Source: Liolophura sinensis
Lineage: Eukaryota > Mollusca > Polyplacophora > Chitonida > Chitonidae
NCBI RefSeq assembly: GCF_032854445.1
Contig: NC_088295.1
Location: 27,145,385-27,209,384, forward strand
Length of the DNA stretch: 64,000 bases
Reading direction: 5' to 3'
Numbering within the stretch: the first letter of the stretch is position 1; the number at the start of each line of letters is the position of its first letter. Of the stretch, positions 60,111 to 64,000 are shown in pieces. A model generated the notes under the pieces. The model did no database searches. It was not told the origin of the DNA and saw only the letters and a list, made by a program, of their open reading frames with translations. The translations under genes were made by a program, and so were the position numbers.

Positions 60111-63094
60111 TTCAATGAGTCAATTTTGACACCATGTTAAGTATGCTAATTGCTTAAAATCATCTTAACATTTTTTTAACTTCAAAGCATGTGAGAAAAT
60201 TTTTAAATATGTTTTGAGAAGCATCATAGTGTTCAAAACAGCTCAGTGTATCATAATCTCTAAAAAAAAAAGAGCAAACAAAAATAAAACAAAAATCTGG
60301 ATTATATGAGATACAAAAGAACATTGTACGGTCTGCTAAACACTTGTTTTCCTGTTATATTGATTTAATCATAAAGTTTCGCTGTTCCTGTATTAAGAAA
60401 TTAGTTTTCATATTTAAATACATCTCAGTCATTTATAGAGCTCAAATAACTTTATTCTAGAAAAAGAGTACGTTTTTTCCATTATGTAATCATTTTATAT
60501 TCAAGTCATAGGCTTAAAAATAAGTGTTTCGTCTTTAAACACATTTCTGTTAGTTTAGAAACGCGTCCTGGTGTTTATTCATAAAACCTATGCAGGGGAA
60601 ACTAATGTGAAAATTTGTACATAGTAATATCGTGGATATTTTAAATAAACATAAATACGCTCCAGCAAACAAGACTTTGTGTGTATAAAAAAGTAAAACA
60701 CCGATAAACACGTGTTTTGCATTTAGTACAGCAGTAAAACTCGAAACATATACGAAACGAAACACTTATTTTTAGTGTGCAACCGTTCTAAAAGGCATTC
60801 GTTTCCAACGGACGTGGTACAACACTGACAACCCATGCCAATTCCATAATAAAGCAGTAAGAACAAATGACATAGGAAATCAGGCCAGCATTAGGCGAAA
60901 GACGAGCAATAAAAGGCCATAATGCCAATGTATTTTTGTCCAAAATTGCTCTTTAATTTTAGTTGTCACAATGTCATTCAACGCGACGTATATATTGCTG
61001 ACCTCGCATGCACCTATATATAGGCTGGCTGCTCATATGTGTACAGATTCTCTGTATAGATTGTTAAGTTGCCTAAATTAAATGCAATCAGTATCATCTG
61101 AAATTCAATGAAACTATGAACCAGCTTTTTTGGTGATTAACAATGTATATTTTGTTTTACTTTCTACTCGAGTGGACTGAAAATCTTAAACTTCTGTTAA
61201 AACGCTAGAGTAAACGCTAAATACATTTAGTTTGGGATGTCCCATTTTCGGGTTCCATGTAAATGAACCTTTTATACAAAGACATAACCAGAAGTGTTTT
61301 TTTCTTTCAACATATGTTTAAAAGTGTTACCCCAGCATACAAAGGCAATTGTATAATAAAATTGACGCATATATGGAGGTTGTCAAGCCAACAAAAAAAA
61401 AATGGCTGTCAGGCACACATAACAGAAATGATAGATGTAGTCACACAATACACGTTTTACTTTACAAGTAGTATATTTAGACAGTGATCATGAATTAGCT
61501 GTAACTAAATTCAATACCTGTAAATTACTTGTCTCCATAAAATGGTAAATGCCATGCGTACTTTAGGCCATATTGTGGTTATTCGGACAGAAATCCACAC
61601 AAAAACAGGTACTTTTAAAACTTAAAATTAACCTTTTACTAAGTATGGGCTGATGTGAAAAAGTTCACTTCTCATGCATGCCAAATCCTTAGTCAACCGC
61701 TTCCTTGTTCATTGACGTTATACTTGCCACTAAAACTCAGTTATATTTCGATTCAAAAATTGTTCACTGAATATAATTTTAACTTTAACTTTAAAACTTT
61801 AAAACTTCATTTCGAAATACTGTACAATATACAATTTTAAAATGTTAAAGTATCATCGATGGTGTTGTTTTTTAATGGCAATACACTACACTATAACGAT
61901 GTTGTAATAATTAATTGTTGCGCTTTTTGGATTATGAAGGAAAATTCACGGACACTACTAAGATTTTTCATCTTTTTAATGAAACAATTCCCCTGTAATC
62001 CTTTTGGATCTTTTCGTGCATCTAAACTAAAACTATATTTAGGATTTATTTCACAAAAGCGTTAAACATATATAGCTATAACAGAACGCCGTTTCTCAAA
62101 ATGTGTATAACTGAGCTCTAATAAGTGTATAATTTTGTACGAAGACAGTCCTGATGTAATTGACGATTTAAGAAGTACAGAATTTTTTTTCAGTATTTAA
62201 AAAACACCAAATGAAATTGAGTTTTAGTAACTCTTTAATTAATACTTATGACCTTGCCTACAAACTGATTCACAATATTGATACACACAATGATGCTTAC
62301 ATACCCTGTAGGGCATGAAAGTGCCAATTCAAAGACGCAACATTCACAACTTCTTAAAGAATTACGAGAAAGTTTTAATTCTTCCGAGACAAACGATGAA
62401 CTCGCATATGACTATAGTCATATAACTTATTATGCGGATAATTCTATACACTGTAGTTAATTTAATTTAATATGCAGGGTAAAAACTATACATGAGATAT
62501 GTGTTATGCTGTACCTGAATTGTGAAGACTTAGCTTGTCCTGGTACAAATGTAAATGTTTTGACACGACTTCGTAGCGAAGGGAGCGCCCCCGATTATCA
62601 CAAGGGTCGACCTTCCCGCCCACTTAATCCTGTTCACTAGCATGTTGGATAAATTAGTTATTCTTCCATTTTCATGTCGTTTTTTCTCTGTTACAATAAC
62701 GGTACACCTGGAATGTTCGTCTGGAATGAAGCGGCTTACTCTTGTTCAAAATTCGATTATTGATACTATTTATTTTGTTATCTAATGCTCCAATTTGTAG
62801 TATCTTTCCTATTAACTCTTGAGTGGCAAATTACAGCTGTGTCAATAGAGTTGGGCGTGTGACGGGCACTATAGACGGTGATTTAGAGATCCCCGAGCCC
62901 TGGTCACATTGTAACACTGGACAATGGGGAAAAGAAAATCCAAACAGTTAATCCGACACCTTGAGGGTATCTTTTGAAGGGGCATGGTGCGACCCTGTAT
63001 CGTCCTGAGCAAATACCACCTTCTCCTTGTCTCATCAAAGGACCCTCTCAGTTATTTGCATCCTCGGGATTTCGGCCGTTTAAGGATCCCTTAC
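60111..63094. other. No gene seen
   Basis: AT-rich to about 62560, then GC-raised. Short frames (61263-61487, 61859-62065 and others) are unsupported. A small perfect hairpin CTTCG-TAG-CGAAG occurs at about 62567-62580. Confidence 0.45.
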
Positions 63095-63340
63095 CTTTGA
63101 CTGTATTGTGTCGCTATCTGGCGTCCGTTGTAAAGGAACAATTGGCGTGTATCTGTAATCGCGTCTGTAACGCTGTGTCGTTACCGCTGGAATCGCTCTC
63201 TCCCAGGAAGCGCGTCGCTCGGGGACGAACATTATTAACCCGGCATTAGTAGCAGTAATAATTTTATAAATGCAAGCGTTTGTTGAAGTTTGTGTTGCCC
63301 TAGGAAAATTTGACACCTCATTACCCCAGCCTGCAATCAT
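63095..63340 (-). CDS. Candidate first coding exon, minus strand, 82 codons
   Basis: ATG at 63340 (G at -3) opens exactly 82 codons to a strong donor CAAAG|GTAAGG (GT at complement of 63094-63093), phase 0. The product starts MIAGWGNEVSNF. Its second half is basic and Arg-rich (PERRASWERA, QRYRRDYRY), with no hydrophobic segment and no recognisable domain. The DNA is less AT-rich than average. A possible acceptor on the minus strand near 62512 would add 15 codons and a stop. That is one reading among several and unproven. Confidence 0.22.
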
Positions 63341-64000
63341 CCCGCCATGCCATTTCTCTGCTTAATCCCCTTCCCTTCTATCATAGACTCTCTTCGCTCG
63401 GCTCAGCTGCCAGGACCGACCAGTTCCACACGTTAATTCGATGGCTTGGGGGAAAGTGTTGGGGGCCCGCAGACATCCATTGGCGGGATGTGTCAGAATA
63501 CTTAATCAAGCGGTATCAATCACCTTTCTGCCGGGCTCTGCTCATCTCGCCGGATTCCCTTACCAAAACACTTTCATCGAATTCTACGCTGATCAATTCT
63601 AAGGCAATAAATGTCGCTTTACTCGACCACAATGCTTGAGAGTATGGCGACATTTGTGGCGCGTTTCAATACGTTTGCCACTGAAACAGCACAGACATGT
63701 TCGGTTGAAATTTGCCAAAGCCTTATGCTTGTTATATTACATCACCTTTTCTGTTTTTCGAAAATAGTGTAATCTTTGTCCCTCTACACCAGGATATCAA
63801 TGCACATTCTTCACACCTATATGTCAGTTTGTAGTTCACCGACTTTTCTAGAATAGTCGGTGTTAGGGAGGGGTTGTCATAGAAGTGGGAGGCTGTATAT
63901 ATGAATATGGTTCAACCCACGTCTGAATACAGAGTATGACACCGCATAATATATAGGTCCCTGTGTTGACATAGCCAACCGGATCTCTATTAGGAAGCTT
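63341..64000. other. No gene seen
   Basis: The plus-strand frame at 63310-63639 (109 codons, no ATG start) overlaps the GC-raised block and has no recognisable domain. The last 300 bases hold nothing supportable. Confidence 0.4.

Overview
This is AT-rich eukaryotic DNA, most likely from a bivalve or related mollusc. The organism call rests on a tRNA-headed SINE with a shared mollusc-type body and an (AAAT)n tail (full copy at 28218-28482, fragments elsewhere), on GT-AG exon signals, and on the near absence of long open frames outside tandem repeats. There are no operons, rRNAs, CRISPR arrays or bacterial-style genes. The window is a gene-poor stretch (intergenic and/or long introns) with a few exons and many tandem and dispersed repeats.

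Layout. 1-583: end of an intron and the last coding exon of a class A (rhodopsin-like) GPCR, with NPxxY and helix 8, then poly(A) signals. 585-8700: mostly empty, apart from a 46-bp minisatellite (2470-3185) and a large 63-bp minisatellite (6850-8690) made of two subfamilies that differ in an E-box. 8700-27000: small repeats, a possible terminal exon near 9581, several other weak exon candidates, and copies of a dispersed repeat family. 27150-27976: a candidate complete two-exon gene (TATA box, signal-anchor-like N-terminus, phase-matched GT-AG intron, stop, AATAAA) for a 105-residue protein I do not recognise. 28218-30326: SINE copies. 31612-31839: a well-defined first coding exon (+ strand, ATG, CAG|GTAAGT donor) of an unidentified gene whose remaining exons I could not find. 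31840-64000: probably a long intron or gene desert, with a 66-bp higher-order minisatellite (42782-43105), SINE fragments, a roughly 60-bp repeat, several GC-raised blocks that may be cis-regulatory, and a few candidate exons (59507-60110 +, 63340-63095 -).

The genes show no evident functional link. The firmest calls are the GPCR exon, the SINE, the tandem arrays and the 31612 exon. The most interesting unexplained items are the two-exon small-protein candidate at 27241-27898, the E-box-switching 63-bp array, and a dispersed repeat family with at least five degenerate copies. No homology search was possible, so all gene identities beyond the GPCR class are open.
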